DNA from: Sphaerisporangium sp. TRM90804
Lineage (GTDB): Bacteria > Actinomycetota > Actinomycetes > Streptosporangiales > Streptosporangiaceae
Direction of reading: 5' to 3'
DNA length: 64,000 nt
NCBI RefSeq assembly: GCF_029846175.1
Contig: NZ_JARWAC010000004.1
Coordinates: 248,001 to 312,000, forward strand
The notes below the pieces were generated by a model, which ran no database searches, was not told the origin of the DNA, and saw only the letters and a list, made by a program, of their open reading frames with translations. Positions 29,290 to 36,919 of this stretch are shown piece by piece (the first letter of the stretch is position 1; the number at the start of each line of letters is the position of its first letter). Both the position numbers and the translations under genes were made by a program.

Positions 29290-29316
29290 CGGTGCTCCGA
29301 TTCGTTGATCTTGGGG

Positions 29317-29343
29317 GCCCGCCCGATAAGACACCGGGCGGGC
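29317..29343 (-). terminator. GC-rich hairpin
   Basis: GCCCGCCCG at 29317-29325 pairs exactly with CGGGCGGGC at 29335-29343, loop 9 bases. It lies between the end of 29354-29689 and the start of 28879-29289, in the leftward reading direction a stem of nine G-C pairs. No T-run follows clearly. Confidence 0.6.
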
Positions 29344-29353
29344 GAGGCCAGAG

Positions 29354-29689
29354 CTAGCAACTGATGCGGATGCGGCACTTCGGATGCGAAGCGCACGCCT
29401 CAGCGAGCCTGCGGAGGTAGTCCAAAGCGCCCTCGTAGTTGCCCCACCCGTTCGGCGGGTTCATCGCCCGGTAGGCGTCCGGGTCGGCTTCCATCCGCTT
29501 GACCGCTTCGGCGAGCGGCCCAGCGGCTTCAGTGCACGGGGCGTGGTGGAACTCGTAGAGGCCGGTCCCGTTGAGGGCTTTGATCCACATCCCGGCGACG
29601 TTGGATGTGTAGTTCCCGATCTCTACGACGTCTGGCCAGGTCTCTTCCGGGCCGCCGGTGTCGATCTCCAGGTAGGTCCAGTAGCTCAC
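29354..29689 (-). CDS. Hypothetical protein
   Basis: A 111-residue alpha/beta protein: SYWTYLEIDTGGPEETWPDV, then NVAGMWIKALNGTGLYEFHH and a helical end with CASHPKCRIRISC. GTG 29689 has AGGACC upstream. It is followed by the hairpin 29317-29343 and so may be a small unit of its own. Function unknown. Confidence 0.82.
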   Translation of the reverse strand: MSYWTYLEIDTGGPEETWPDVVEIGNYTSNVAGMWIKALNGTGLYEFHHAPCTEAAGPLAEAVKRMEADPDAYRAMNPPNGWGNYEGALDYLRRLAEACASHPKCRIRISC

Positions 29690-29807
29690 GATGAGGTCCT
29701 TTCCGATCGTTTTATCGATCTTGAGTACGAGAAGCTGGTGGTTTGCCGCTCACCAGTTCGCAGCGAAGGGCTGTAAAAGCCCCTGAGCGATCAGAAACCG
29801 GCGGGTC

Positions 29808-30197
29808 CTACCCGTGGACGGATTCGGCGGGTTCTCCCGCGACAGGACCGCACAGCCCCGCCCACGCCGTCCCACGAGTCACGCCCGCCCCGCCGAACAC
29901 GCTGGAGGCCGCATCCCAGGGCGCCAGGCCCCCAGCGGTCAACTCCGCGAGCCGCCCCAACGCGAAGCCATCGGACTCCGACTCATCCACGATCGACGCC
30001 ATCAGCTCCTCGACCTCCAGCAGCGGATCCGGCTCATCCACGCTGAACGGTTCCGGGGCGTACGCGCACCGCCCGCGGGTCAGGGTGTGCGTGAACCGGC
30101 ACTCCGACTGGCAGCCCATCCACTCCCAGTCCGACTCCGGCTTGCGCGGCGACCCTGGGGTGGTCACGCGGCGTAGCAGCAGCGACAGCAGGTTCAC
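29808..30197 (-). CDS. Hypothetical protein
   Basis: A 129-residue protein with a basic N-terminus (NLLSLLLRRVTTPGSPRKP), CQSECRFTHTLTRGRCAYAP, then an acidic part (DEPDPLLEVEELMASIVDES). Three cysteines could form a small metal site. GTG 30197 overlaps the upstream stop by four bases. Function unknown. Confidence 0.72.
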   Translation of the reverse strand: MNLLSLLLRRVTTPGSPRKPESDWEWMGCQSECRFTHTLTRGRCAYAPEPFSVDEPDPLLEVEELMASIVDESESDGFALGRLAELTAGGLAPWDAASSVFGGAGVTRGTAWAGLCGPVAGEPAESVHG

Positions 30198-30463
30198 GGC
30201 GTCTCCCCCGGCCCCTTGCCGCCCGGGAGGTCCAGCCCGTCCCGCATCTCCGGGATCTCCCGCACGTACCGCAGCAGCCGGTCCATCCCCGCTGCCGGGC
30301 CCGACTCGTGCGCCGCGGTGATGGCGTCTCGCATCACCTCGGCCATCTCGTCCAACCGCCGGCCGAGTTCTTGGGCCCCGCGGGCGAGACGCTGATACGG
30401 CAGGTGATCGCAGGCGGCCCGGCACCCGCAGGGCTTGGAAGGCGCCTCGCTGACCGCGGTCAC
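30194..30463 (-). CDS. Small Cys-containing hypothetical protein
   Basis: An 89-residue protein with KPCGCRAACDHL at the start, then helices (RLARGAQELGRRLDEMAEVM). The CGC..AC segment could bind a metal. GTG 30463 and the stop overlap both neighbours by four bases. Function unknown. Confidence 0.76.
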   Translation of the reverse strand: MTAVSEAPSKPCGCRAACDHLPYQRLARGAQELGRRLDEMAEVMRDAITAAHESGPAAGMDRLLRYVREIPEMRDGLDLPGGKGPGETP

Positions 30464-30858
30464 CGGGACTCCCCCTCAGCAGACGCAGCCTCGGCGTCGT
30501 CCTGGCAGTCGCAGTCGCCGGAGCAGGGCTCGCACTTCTGCGTCCCGTCCTCAGCGAGAGTCCAGCCGCACAGCACCGCCACCGAACGGGCGGACTCGAC
30601 GGTCGGGTGGTGCTCGACGGCACCGTTACCGTCCTCGTCGAAGACCGTCCCGCAGCACGAGCAAGCGATCGACACGCAAGCCTCGTCAAGCTGCTCCGGA
30701 GTCGGCGCCCCACTGTCGTTGGTGTACCTCGGCGCGTCCTTGGCCGCGTCCACATCGCTGGCGTAATGGACCTCCCCGTCGAGGTCGACGCTTTCCCCGT
30801 CCGGGTAGACGAGGATCCAGCACCGGCGCGCCTCGGGCTCGGCGATTGTCGCGGTCAT
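30460..30858 (-). CDS. Cys-rich acidic hypothetical protein
   Basis: A 132-residue protein. The first 35 residues are beta-rich (RRCWILVYPDGESVDLDGEV); the C-terminal half has CVSIACSCCG, LCGWTL and KCEPCSGDCDCQDD, eight or more cysteines. ATG 30858 has GGAG 4-5 nt upstream; the longer open frame crosses a hairpin. Function unknown; zinc binding is likely. Confidence 0.8.
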   Translation of the reverse strand: MTATIAEPEARRCWILVYPDGESVDLDGEVHYASDVDAAKDAPRYTNDSGAPTPEQLDEACVSIACSCCGTVFDEDGNGAVEHHPTVESARSVAVLCGWTLAEDGTQKCEPCSGDCDCQDDAEAASAEGESR

Positions 30859-30983
30859 CTGCTCTCCTTCGTTGATCTTGAGTAGGTCTTCCTGTCCTTG
30901 CACCGGTCCCCGCCACCCCGGCGAGAACCGCGGACCCTCCGGCCGGCCGATGCCCCGCCTCCCTGCGCACTCCGGGCCGACCT

Positions 30984-31022
30984 CCCCGACCCCAGGGATC
31001 CGCCTCTCGGGCGGGGTCGGGG
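30984..31022 (-). terminator. Hairpin with 10-bp stem in a 233-bp spacer
   Basis: CCCCGACCCC at 30984-30993 pairs exactly with GGGGTCGGGG at 31013-31022 (loop 19 bases). It separates the HNH-like gene at 31092-31649 from the gene starting at 30858. I see nothing else that is supportable in 30859-31091. Confidence 0.55.
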
Positions 31023-31091
31023 CTGTTAGCGGGTGGTGGCAGTCCGCACACCTACGCCGCGACGCCGGCGGGGATGGGATGTCGAGCGGAA

Positions 31092-31649
31092 TCACCCCGA
31101 CTCGCCGTGCTCGAAACGGGCCGACCTTGCCACCGTCTGCTCGCGCATCGTTCGTTCGCGCTGGCGCATGCTCTGGCAAGCGCGACAGAACTGCTTGCCG
31201 TTGGACGGCTGGATGTAGAGGTTGTCCCCGGCGAGCCGGTGCCCGCGATGACATTCCGCGCGGCCGAGGTCTTGCTTGTTGTGGCATGGCTTGCACAGAT
31301 TCCGATACAAATCCGGATCAGTGGAGTACTTGTAACCCTCAGGGGAGATCAGAAGGCCATCCGCGGGTGCATCCGCCCGGAGCGCCCACTCGAAACGACC
31401 TTCGGTGGTGCCACACTCCGCGCATCCGGCTGGCCGAGGGCGGTTGGACATCCTGAGGTGGACCGCGCCGTAGGTGGCCGAATCACCCTTCCATGCAGAG
31501 TTGGCGGCGCCCTGACGCGGCTGAGGGTCGTCTGTCGTGCCCGTCTTGTGCTGGCGCTCCCAGTGGAGGCGGCAGTAACCCTTGGCGCAGTACGGCTTGG
31601 TGCATCCCGAAACCCCGCACCTGCGGACCTCGATCGGGTTGATGCTCAC
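31092..31649 (-). CDS. HNH-like zinc endonuclease
   Basis: A 185-residue protein with an N-terminal zinc pair (RRCGVSGCTKPYCAKGYC), a middle CAECGTT and YKYSTDPDLYRNLCKPCHN near residue 115, followed by CHRGHRL and CRACQ. The LCKPCHN-K segment is the HNH core of nucleases related to endonuclease VII; the EWAL..DAP..G loop before it is typical for actinophage homologues. GTG 31649 has GGAGG upstream. It is the first gene left of the replication module and may act in replication or recombination. Confidence 0.85.
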   Translation of the reverse strand: MSINPIEVRRCGVSGCTKPYCAKGYCRLHWERQHKTGTTDDPQPRQGAANSAWKGDSATYGAVHLRMSNRPRPAGCAECGTTEGRFEWALRADAPADGLLISPEGYKYSTDPDLYRNLCKPCHNKQDLGRAECHRGHRLAGDNLYIQPSNGKQFCRACQSMRQRERTMREQTVARSARFEHGESG

Positions 31650-31909
31650 GCGATCTCCTCCACCGCAGTACCCACAACCTGTGGACGGCCTGTCGCGGAG
31701 TTGAGCGGCACGCCGTACGGGTAGCCGTCGGCTGCTAACGCCTCCTCAATCTGGCGCTTGAAGTCGTCGGCGCTGTGCCGGGCGTCCGCAGGGTTGGCGT
31801 AGGAGCCGTCGATCACGAGGGCCACGTCGTAACCGCCCCAACGGTTCGGGACGACCACCACGCGGAAGTGATCCTCGCGGCGCTTGAACAGGTCCGCGGT
31901 GGCGCTCAT
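31646..31909 (-). CDS. Hypothetical protein
   Basis: An 87-residue protein, HFRVVVVPNRWGGYDVALVI followed by a helical DDFKRQIEEALAADGYPYG. ATG 31909 forms a TGATG junction with the CHC2 gene stop, so it is probably made with the replication proteins. Function unknown. Confidence 0.8.
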   Translation of the reverse strand: MSATADLFKRREDHFRVVVVPNRWGGYDVALVIDGSYANPADARHSADDFKRQIEEALAADGYPYGVPLNSATGRPQVVGTAVEEIA

Positions 31910-32226
31910 CAGTTGATCTCCTCGTACGTGAGAGCGATGCCTGCGTGGGCCGCCAGAAACTCCACGGCCTGGCTGTAGGTGAGGTTGCGGGTCTTCCGCG
32001 TGAACGTGATGACGTCGCCGCCCTCGGCGCAGGCGAAGCAGTACCAGCAGCCCAGGAGCGGGACGACCCTGAGTGACCAGGAGTCGTCGTCGTGGAGTGG
32101 GCACAGGCCCTTGAGGTTGCCGCCTCCAGCGTCGGAAAGGTCGACGGTGCTTCCGACGATGGAACCGATGGGATTGAGGTTGCAGACCTTCGCAATTTCG
32201 CGGTCCGGGATACGCATTCGGGTCAC
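31909..32226 (-). CDS. CHC2 zinc-finger primase-like protein
   Basis: A 105-residue protein that holds only the primase zinc domain: LKGLCPLHDDDSWSLRVVPL, CWYCFACAEGGDVITFTRKT and LTYSQAVEFLAAHAG, the CHC2 pattern (C-x2-H ... C-x2-C) of DnaG and phage primases. The TOPRIM and helicase-binding parts are absent. It probably helps primer-site recognition by a primase encoded elsewhere. GTG 32226 has AGGA 7 nt upstream. The gene follows dnaB closely. Confidence 0.9.
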   Translation of the reverse strand: MTRMRIPDREIAKVCNLNPIGSIVGSTVDLSDAGGGNLKGLCPLHDDDSWSLRVVPLLGCWYCFACAEGGDVITFTRKTRNLTYSQAVEFLAAHAGIALTYEEIN

Positions 32227-32251
32227 AGCACGTCCTTTCGGAGAAGAGCGG

Positions 32252-33610
32252 TTAGCGCATGCCAGCCGTGGGGCTCCACTGGTGGGAAGGCTCGGGGGCC
32301 ATGTCGGCGATGCGGGAGTAGTGGCCTTGGAAGGCCGCGGTGATGGTGGCGGTCGCGCCTTGCCGGTGCTTGTCGACGATCAGGTCGACTTCGCCGGCGC
32401 GCGGGGACTCGGCTTCGTAGGCGTCTTCGCGGTGCAGCAGGATCACGATGTCGGCGTCCTGCTCCAGTGACCCCGACTCTCTGAGGTCGGACTTCATTGG
32501 CCGTTTGTTCGCGCGAAGCTCCGGCCCGCGGTTGAGCTGGGCGCCGACGACGACGGGGACACCCATGTCCTTGGCCAGCAGCTTGAGATTGCGGGACAGG
32601 TCGGACACTTCCTGCTGCCGGTTCTCCGACCGTTTGGCCGAGGACATGAGTTGCAGGTAGTCGATGAACACGATCGCTGCGGGGTGACCCGAGCGGCGCA
32701 TCGTGGAGAGCTTCGCCCGCAAGTGCCCAATCGAGATGCCCGGGTCGTCGTCGACGATCAGGTGGTCGGCCTCGTCGAGTTCGGCCTGCTTCTTCGCGAC
32801 ACGGGTCCAGTCGTCGGCGTTGAGGTCCCGCTGTTGCAGCTTCTGGAGCGTGACGCCGGCTTCGTGGGCGACCATGCGGGCGAGGATTTCGTCGTGGCTC
32901 ATCTCCAGCGACGCGAAGAACACCGGGAGCTTCAGCCGCACGCCGACGTGCAAAGCCATGTTGACCATCAGGACCGACTTGCCCATGCCGGGTCGGGCAC
33001 CGACCACGATCAACTGTCCGGGGCGGAGCCTGGTCACCAGGGAGTCGAGGTCGACCCATCCGGTGGTGACCCCGACCTCGGGGGCCTTGGACTCCAGGCG
33101 GTCCAGGTAGGGCCCGATCAGCTCCGAGACGGGCTTCGCGGACGACCCTTCCGGGACTTCAGCGACCTGGTCGAGGATCTTCCTGGACTGTTCGGCGACG
33201 TCCTCGATGTCCAAGTCCGAGCGCGACCCGAGGGCCTTCAGGCGCCTGCCGGCCATGAACAACTTGCGGCGGAAGTACTGCTCCTGGAGCAGCCGCAGGT
33301 GGTACTCGATGTGACCGGCCGCGGTCACCGACTCGATCAGGTCGAACAACAGCCGCGGGTGGACCTGCTCCCGTTCCTGGGTGCTGCGGCGCTCCAGTTC
33401 GGCCCTGACGGTCACGATGTCTACGGGGGCGGACCGCTCGACCAGGGAGGTGACGCACTCGAACACGACTTGGTGTGCCGCCCGGTAGAAGTGCCGGATC
33501 GTGAGGGTGTCGACGACCAGGCCGGCGGATTCGGGGGACAGCATCGCGGCGCCGAGGACCGACCGTTCGGCTTCGAGGTCGTGGGGAAGGTCCGCGTAGT
33601 CCTCGCTCAT
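32252..33610 (-). CDS. dnaB: Replicative DNA helicase, DnaB family
   Basis: A 452-residue hexameric helicase, of normal DnaB length. The N-terminal domain spans residues 5-110 (ERSVLGAAMLSPESAGLVVD), the linker 110-180 and the RecA-like domain from about 180: Walker A GARPGMGKS (204-212), Walker B VFIDYLQLM (314-322), QLNRGPE near 358 and RESGSLEQDADIVILL near 377. It unwinds DNA at the fork using ATP. ATG 33610 overlaps the loader stop by four bases. It forms a module with the loader and initiator genes. Confidence 0.97.
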   Translation of the reverse strand: MSEDYADLPHDLEAERSVLGAAMLSPESAGLVVDTLTIRHFYRAAHQVVFECVTSLVERSAPVDIVTVRAELERRSTQEREQVHPRLLFDLIESVTAAGHIEYHLRLLQEQYFRRKLFMAGRRLKALGSRSDLDIEDVAEQSRKILDQVAEVPEGSSAKPVSELIGPYLDRLESKAPEVGVTTGWVDLDSLVTRLRPGQLIVVGARPGMGKSVLMVNMALHVGVRLKLPVFFASLEMSHDEILARMVAHEAGVTLQKLQQRDLNADDWTRVAKKQAELDEADHLIVDDDPGISIGHLRAKLSTMRRSGHPAAIVFIDYLQLMSSAKRSENRQQEVSDLSRNLKLLAKDMGVPVVVGAQLNRGPELRANKRPMKSDLRESGSLEQDADIVILLHREDAYEAESPRAGEVDLIVDKHRQGATATITAAFQGHYSRIADMAPEPSHQWSPTAGMR

Positions 33611-34185
33611 CGTCCCTTCCTCCGGTCTGCGCCGCTCAGCGCGATCACGGTGGCGCCGTCACGCAGACGGCTGGCGAGCCGGTCCCCCAGCGGTTCCGAC
33701 AGCTTGCGCATGTTGGTCGTGATCGCGGTCGGCAACCCGTGCTGCCACCGCTCGTCGACGACCGACAGCAGGCACTCCCGCTGCCAGTCGTTGATCCGGA
33801 ACGACCCGAGATCGTCCAGCGCGAGGAAGTCGACGACCCGCATCGCGCGGAGCTGCTCGCGGTCTACGGGCGGCGCGGTGGCGTCCTGCCAGTCAGCGGA
33901 CGTGGCGACCTTGAACCCACCCAGCCACCCGGCCCGCACGGCGCGGTCCAGGGCTTCCCAGACGCTCCAGGTCTTCCCCACGCCCACGTCGCCGACGACC
34001 ACGAGGTTCCCGGCCCTGCGGGCGACCAGCTCGGCGGACCACGCGGCGATGCGCTGGTCGAGCACTCCCTGGTGGGAGAGCTGCGGCGGGCGCTGGGCGC
34101 GAATGGTGTTGAGCCGGAGCGCTAGCCGGTCGGCGCGCCACTCGGCGTCGAGAAGCTCCTCAACGGGCTCGCGGGTCTCAGTCAT
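33607..34185 (-). CDS. Helicase loader, DnaC-like AAA+ ATPase
   Basis: A 192-residue AAA+ protein. Walker A is GDVGVGKT (65-72), Walker B LALDDLG (121-127), with TTNMR as sensor 1 near 158. This is the short DnaC/IstB-type loader that brings DnaB onto initiator-bound DNA. ATG 34185 lies in an 8-bp overlap (ATGACTGA) with the initiator gene, so both are coupled. Confidence 0.92.
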   Translation of the reverse strand: MTETREPVEELLDAEWRADRLALRLNTIRAQRPPQLSHQGVLDQRIAAWSAELVARRAGNLVVVGDVGVGKTWSVWEALDRAVRAGWLGGFKVATSADWQDATAPPVDREQLRAMRVVDFLALDDLGSFRINDWQRECLLSVVDERWQHGLPTAITTNMRKLSEPLGDRLASRLRDGATVIALSGADRRKGR

Positions 34186-35296
34186 TCCCGAACACGTCCT
34201 CAGGGTCGTCGGAATAGGGCTGGGATCGATCGATGTGGGGGCCAGAGCCGTTGCCGGAGCGGCCGTCGGTGCCGGCGTGCCACCGACCGTGGATCTGGCC
34301 TCCACCGCGCTCGCCGCGTGACTTCATTTCAAGAGCGCCGTACTTCTCGCGGAACTTGGGCAGCGCGTTGATGTTCAGCGACCAAAAGCCATCCCGCTGC
34401 GACCAGTCGAGGACATCGAGAGCCTCAGCCAGCGGGATGCCGTCGAGGTCCAAAAGCTTGCGCGCCTCGTCGCGCCAGCCGTCGGGCACGGCGGCGGGGC
34501 GCTGGCGGTAGTTCTTCTTGATCAGCCACTGAAGGAGTCGGGCGCAGAGCTGCTCGACGTCCTCTCTCGGTGGGGCGTCCGCCAGCTTGGGCTTGGTTCG
34601 CTTCTTCGGACGAGAAGAAGAAGTTCTTTTCTCGTAGTTCTCCGTAGGAGAACTACTTGCGCGGCCAATTTGGCCGGTAGGCAGGTCAGACCCAGTGGCC
34701 AGATTGGCCAGTGGCCAGATTGGCCGCTGGTCGGCCTCACCATCGGCCGAATTGGCCACTGGGTTCGACCTGGCGGTATCCGTTTCGTCCCCTTCGACCA
34801 CCGGCCAATCTGGCCACAGGTCGGCCTGCCTACCGGCCAAATTGGCCGGTGGGTTGACCTGCCTACCGTCCAATCTGGCCGTTGGGTCGGCTTCACCACC
34901 GGCCAAATTGGCCACTGGTGTGACCTGCCTACCGTCCAGATTGGCCAGTAGGGTTTCGCCCGGGTTCAGACGGCACCGATCGGAGAGCCGATGCCCCTTG
35001 TCGTCGTATCGCTTGTGCCGCTGAATGTGACCGCCCTCCTCCAACTGCTCCATATAGCGGCGCACCGAGCGGGCTGGCACTAGCGCTACGGCGGCGATTT
35101 CTTCCTGACTGGCTGCGCACTCCCACGCGTCGTCCGCCATGCCCGCAAGGCTGAGCAAGACGATCCGTGCGCCGGGGTTGTTCGCGATCGGCTGGGCCCA
35201 TGCCCATTCAGCCGCCTCGCCGTCCAGGCACACAGGGCGCTCGCCGGCGGCTGACGTGCCGGTCTGGGCTTCACCCTGGAGCGTGTTGTCGTTCAC
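34178..35296 (-). CDS. Phage replication initiator, winged helix protein with internal origin
   Basis: A 372-residue protein. Residues 35-110 are a winged helix-turn-helix (ECAASQEEIAAVALVPARSV, then RRYMEQLEEGGHIQRHKRYD), like initiators of the DnaD/lambda O type. Residues 115-215 are a repetitive, low-complexity linker (VANLAGGEADPTARLDGRQV and similar) encoded by the iteron array. Residues 245-345 are a second helical domain (LLQWLIKKNYRQRP, SQRDGFWSLNINALPKFREK), probably the loader-binding part. Starts at GTG 35296. It should bind its own gene as origin and recruit the loader and helicase. Confidence 0.85.
   Translation of the reverse strand: MNDNTLQGEAQTGTSAAGERPVCLDGEAAEWAWAQPIANNPGARIVLLSLAGMADDAWECAASQEEIAAVALVPARSVRRYMEQLEEGGHIQRHKRYDDKGHRLSDRCRLNPGETLLANLDGRQVTPVANLAGGEADPTARLDGRQVNPPANLAGRQADLWPDWPVVEGDETDTARSNPVANSADGEADQRPIWPLANLATGSDLPTGQIGRASSSPTENYEKRTSSSRPKKRTKPKLADAPPREDVEQLCARLLQWLIKKNYRQRPAAVPDGWRDEARKLLDLDGIPLAEALDVLDWSQRDGFWSLNINALPKFREKYGALEMKSRGERGGGQIHGRWHAGTDGRSGNGSGPHIDRSQPYSDDPEDVFGND
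34634..34656. repeat. Inverted repeat next to the iterons
   Basis: GTAGTTCTCC at 34634-34643 and GGAGAACTAC at 34647-34656 form a perfect 10-bp inverted repeat with a GTA centre. It adjoins an AA/TT-richer segment (34604-34636) and starts 7 bases from the first iteron. A DNA-unwinding or protein-binding site of the origin would fit. Confidence 0.6.
34663..34946. repeat. Nine palindromic iterons, proposed replication origin
   Basis: GGCC-N5-GGCC units with an A/T-rich centre (typical GGCCAAATTGGCC, GGCCAGATTGGCC, GGCCAATCTGGCC) begin at 34663, 34697, 34713, 34745, 34803, 34835, 34868, 34901 and 34934; those at 34868 and 34934 have GTCC on the left. The last five steps are 32, 33, 33 and 33 bases, about three helical turns; earlier steps are 34, 16, 32 and 58. 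They lie inside the initiator gene, beside an AT-richer segment, as in the lambda origin within gene O. Binding by the initiator is inferred. Confidence 0.8.
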
Positions 35297-35435
35297 CTAG
35301 CCTGGCTCTTCCTTGGTGCTTGATCTTTGTGGTTGGGCTTACTCCTCTCGACGCGAGCCCTGTCTTCGACCTGCCGAGTCATCCACGGCAGTCCCCCTCA
35401 TCGCTTGAGTGTTCGGGTTCATCATATGCCTCACC

Positions 35436-35532
35436 CTGTGGCACAGTGTGCGGCAGACAGTGTGACATTTGGTGTGGCAGACTGGTCGCCATGGATATAG
35501 GCCACCAGGTAATGCCGCATGTCCTGTGGCAC
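35436..35532. promoter_or_regulatory. Direct and inverted repeats upstream of the regulator
   Basis: CTGTGGCAC occurs at 35436-35444 (extended to the palindrome CTGTGGCACAG) and 35524-35532; TGTGGCA also occurs at 35473-35479, and GGCAGAC twice between 35451 and 35482. They fill the 245-bp spacer between the divergent initiator gene and the plus-strand HTH gene. A set of binding sites for that HTH protein is likely; exact borders are uncertain. Confidence 0.55.
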
Positions 35533-35541
35533 CATGTGGGC

Positions 35542-35820
35542 ATGGACGAAGAGCGCCGGAGACGATTGCGCCGCCTCGGGCGCGCCTACCGGGCCGCCAT
35601 GGACGCCGAGAAGAAGGCCCGCGAGGCACTCGCTGCCGAGGTCCTCGCAGCCCTCTCCGCAGAAGAGCCCGTGGGCGAGGTCGCCCGAGAGGCCGGCTTC
35701 GACAGGGAGTGGGTCCGCCGGGCTCGCATCGCCGAAGAGAAGCGCCTCGCGGATGAGGCGAATAAAAAAAACTCTTTGTTGTCCTCCAATGCGGCGGGTT
35801 TGTCGCCCAACGCGGACTGA
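35542..35820 (+). CDS. Small HTH regulator, divergent from the replication operon
   Basis: A 92-residue basic helical protein: ERRRRLRRLGRAYRAAMDAE, then EEPVGEVAREAGFDREWVRR (residues 45-64), a helix-turn-helix-like segment, and an Asn/Ser tail. ATG 35542 is the start at which the protein-like part begins; Shine-Dalgarno is weak, and ATG 35491 is possible. Repeats precede it. It faces the GTG of the initiator gene, so it may control replication functions. Confidence 0.75.
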   Translation: MDEERRRRLRRLGRAYRAAMDAEKKAREALAAEVLAALSAEEPVGEVAREAGFDREWVRRARIAEEKRLADEANKKNSLLSSNAAGLSPNAD

Positions 35821-35878
35821 ACGTCTGACTTCTGAACGGCCGTAACGCTGCATCGCTACCTCCCTCCCGCGGGGACAG

Positions 35879-35904
35879 GAGGGGCGGACCCGAGTCCGCC
35901 CCTC
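35879..35904. terminator. Bidirectional terminator between convergent genes
   Basis: GAGGGGCGGAC at 35879-35889 pairs exactly with GTCCGCCCCTC at 35894-35904 (loop CCGA). It lies between the stop of the plus-strand regulator (35820) and the stop of the leftward ParB-like gene (35910). Confidence 0.7.
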
Positions 35905-35909
35905 GCGGG

Positions 35910-36815
35910 TTACTTGGGCTGGGGGAACTTCTCGTGCTCGGCGAACCGCAGCGTCATCAGGTCCCGGCCGTCGCGGTAGTAGTTCCACGCCTTGATGGTC
36001 ATCGCGAGGACGTGCTTCTCGTGGAGGCGGCCGGGTTGGGCGTTGATGTCAGCGAGCCGGTTCCGCAGGGTCAGGACGGCGTGGCCCTTGGGGAGCATGG
36101 CGCCGTCTCCGAGGCGGTCGAAGAACTCGGTGCACTGGGCGGGGTTGATGCGGTTGAACAGCCACCACGTCAGGCCGATCGTCGAGGCCGGGAGGAGCTT
36201 GGCTTTGCGGTAGTGGTCTGCGGCGCGGGCGGCGTCCCGCAGGTCGGGGTTCTCGGCGAGGAACGCGAACGCTTCCGGGGTTGAGGCGGTGAACCGGCCG
36301 ATCTGCGGCTTGAGGCTCAGCTCCCACAGCAGTGCTTTGCGGACTGTCGCTGCGAGGGTGGTGGCGGACGCTTCGCCGTGGAACTGGAACCGGTCGGCCA
36401 TGGTCCGCTTGGTGCCGTCGTCCACGGTGTCCCGGGCGGTGGCTGGGAGGTTGGACACCACGAGCAGCCACGCCGGGGTCGCGGACTTGACCATGGCGTG
36501 GAGGCGGTGCTGCCCGTCGAGAAGGTTTCCGTCGGCGGAGAAGCGGACGGCGTCGCCGTTCTCCATGAACCTGCCGTTCTTCAGGTCTCGGCCGATCTTG
36601 TCGACCACCTCGCCGCGCAGACTCCGGTTGCCGTTGTTGCGGTACAGCCACTCGTGGGCGGTGTCAGGAGTGACCCACACCAGCTCGTACACCACGCCGT
36701 CAGGGGAGACGAAGCTACGCGGGTTGGGCTGCCCGGTGACGCTACGCACGAGCCCGGTCGCCCCGTTGGAGGCGGGTGCCTGCGGGGCGATGAACGCTAC
36801 GGTTGTGGCTGACAT
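35910..36815 (-). CDS. ParB/Srx-fold protein with DGQHRL motif
   Basis: A 301-residue protein. Residues 65-110 read VDKIGRDLKNGRFMENGDAV and SADGNLLDGQHRLHAMVKSA, the DGQHR core of ParB-like nuclease or sulfiredoxin-fold domains found in many phages. The remaining 180 residues are helical. Members may be nucleotide-dependent regulators or accompany DNA-modification genes; here the neighbour is an amino-methyltransferase. ATG 36815 has AAGGAG 8 nt upstream. Confidence 0.87.
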   Translation of the reverse strand: MSATTVAFIAPQAPASNGATGLVRSVTGQPNPRSFVSPDGVVYELVWVTPDTAHEWLYRNNGNRSLRGEVVDKIGRDLKNGRFMENGDAVRFSADGNLLDGQHRLHAMVKSATPAWLLVVSNLPATARDTVDDGTKRTMADRFQFHGEASATTLAATVRKALLWELSLKPQIGRFTASTPEAFAFLAENPDLRDAARAADHYRKAKLLPASTIGLTWWLFNRINPAQCTEFFDRLGDGAMLPKGHAVLTLRNRLADINAQPGRLHEKHVLAMTIKAWNYYRDGRDLMTLRFAEHEKFPQPK

Positions 36816-36919
36816 GAGGTCTTCTCCTTGATGTGTGATCTCGTGGTGGCCGCCCGCGCACCGGGCGGCCACATTCGTTTCTGGGGGGTTCAGGGGCCGC
36901 GGCTCGCTCGCCGGGGTCG

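Noticed and set aside
32651-34321. 556-codon open frame on the plus strand
   Set aside because: It is antisense to dnaB and the loader; Val/Asp/Gly-rich as expected for the complement of a GC-rich gene.
34660-34950. CRISPR array reading of the GGCC repeats
   Set aside because: Units are 13-bp palindromes with conserved, coding spacers inside a gene; no cas genes and no leader are present.
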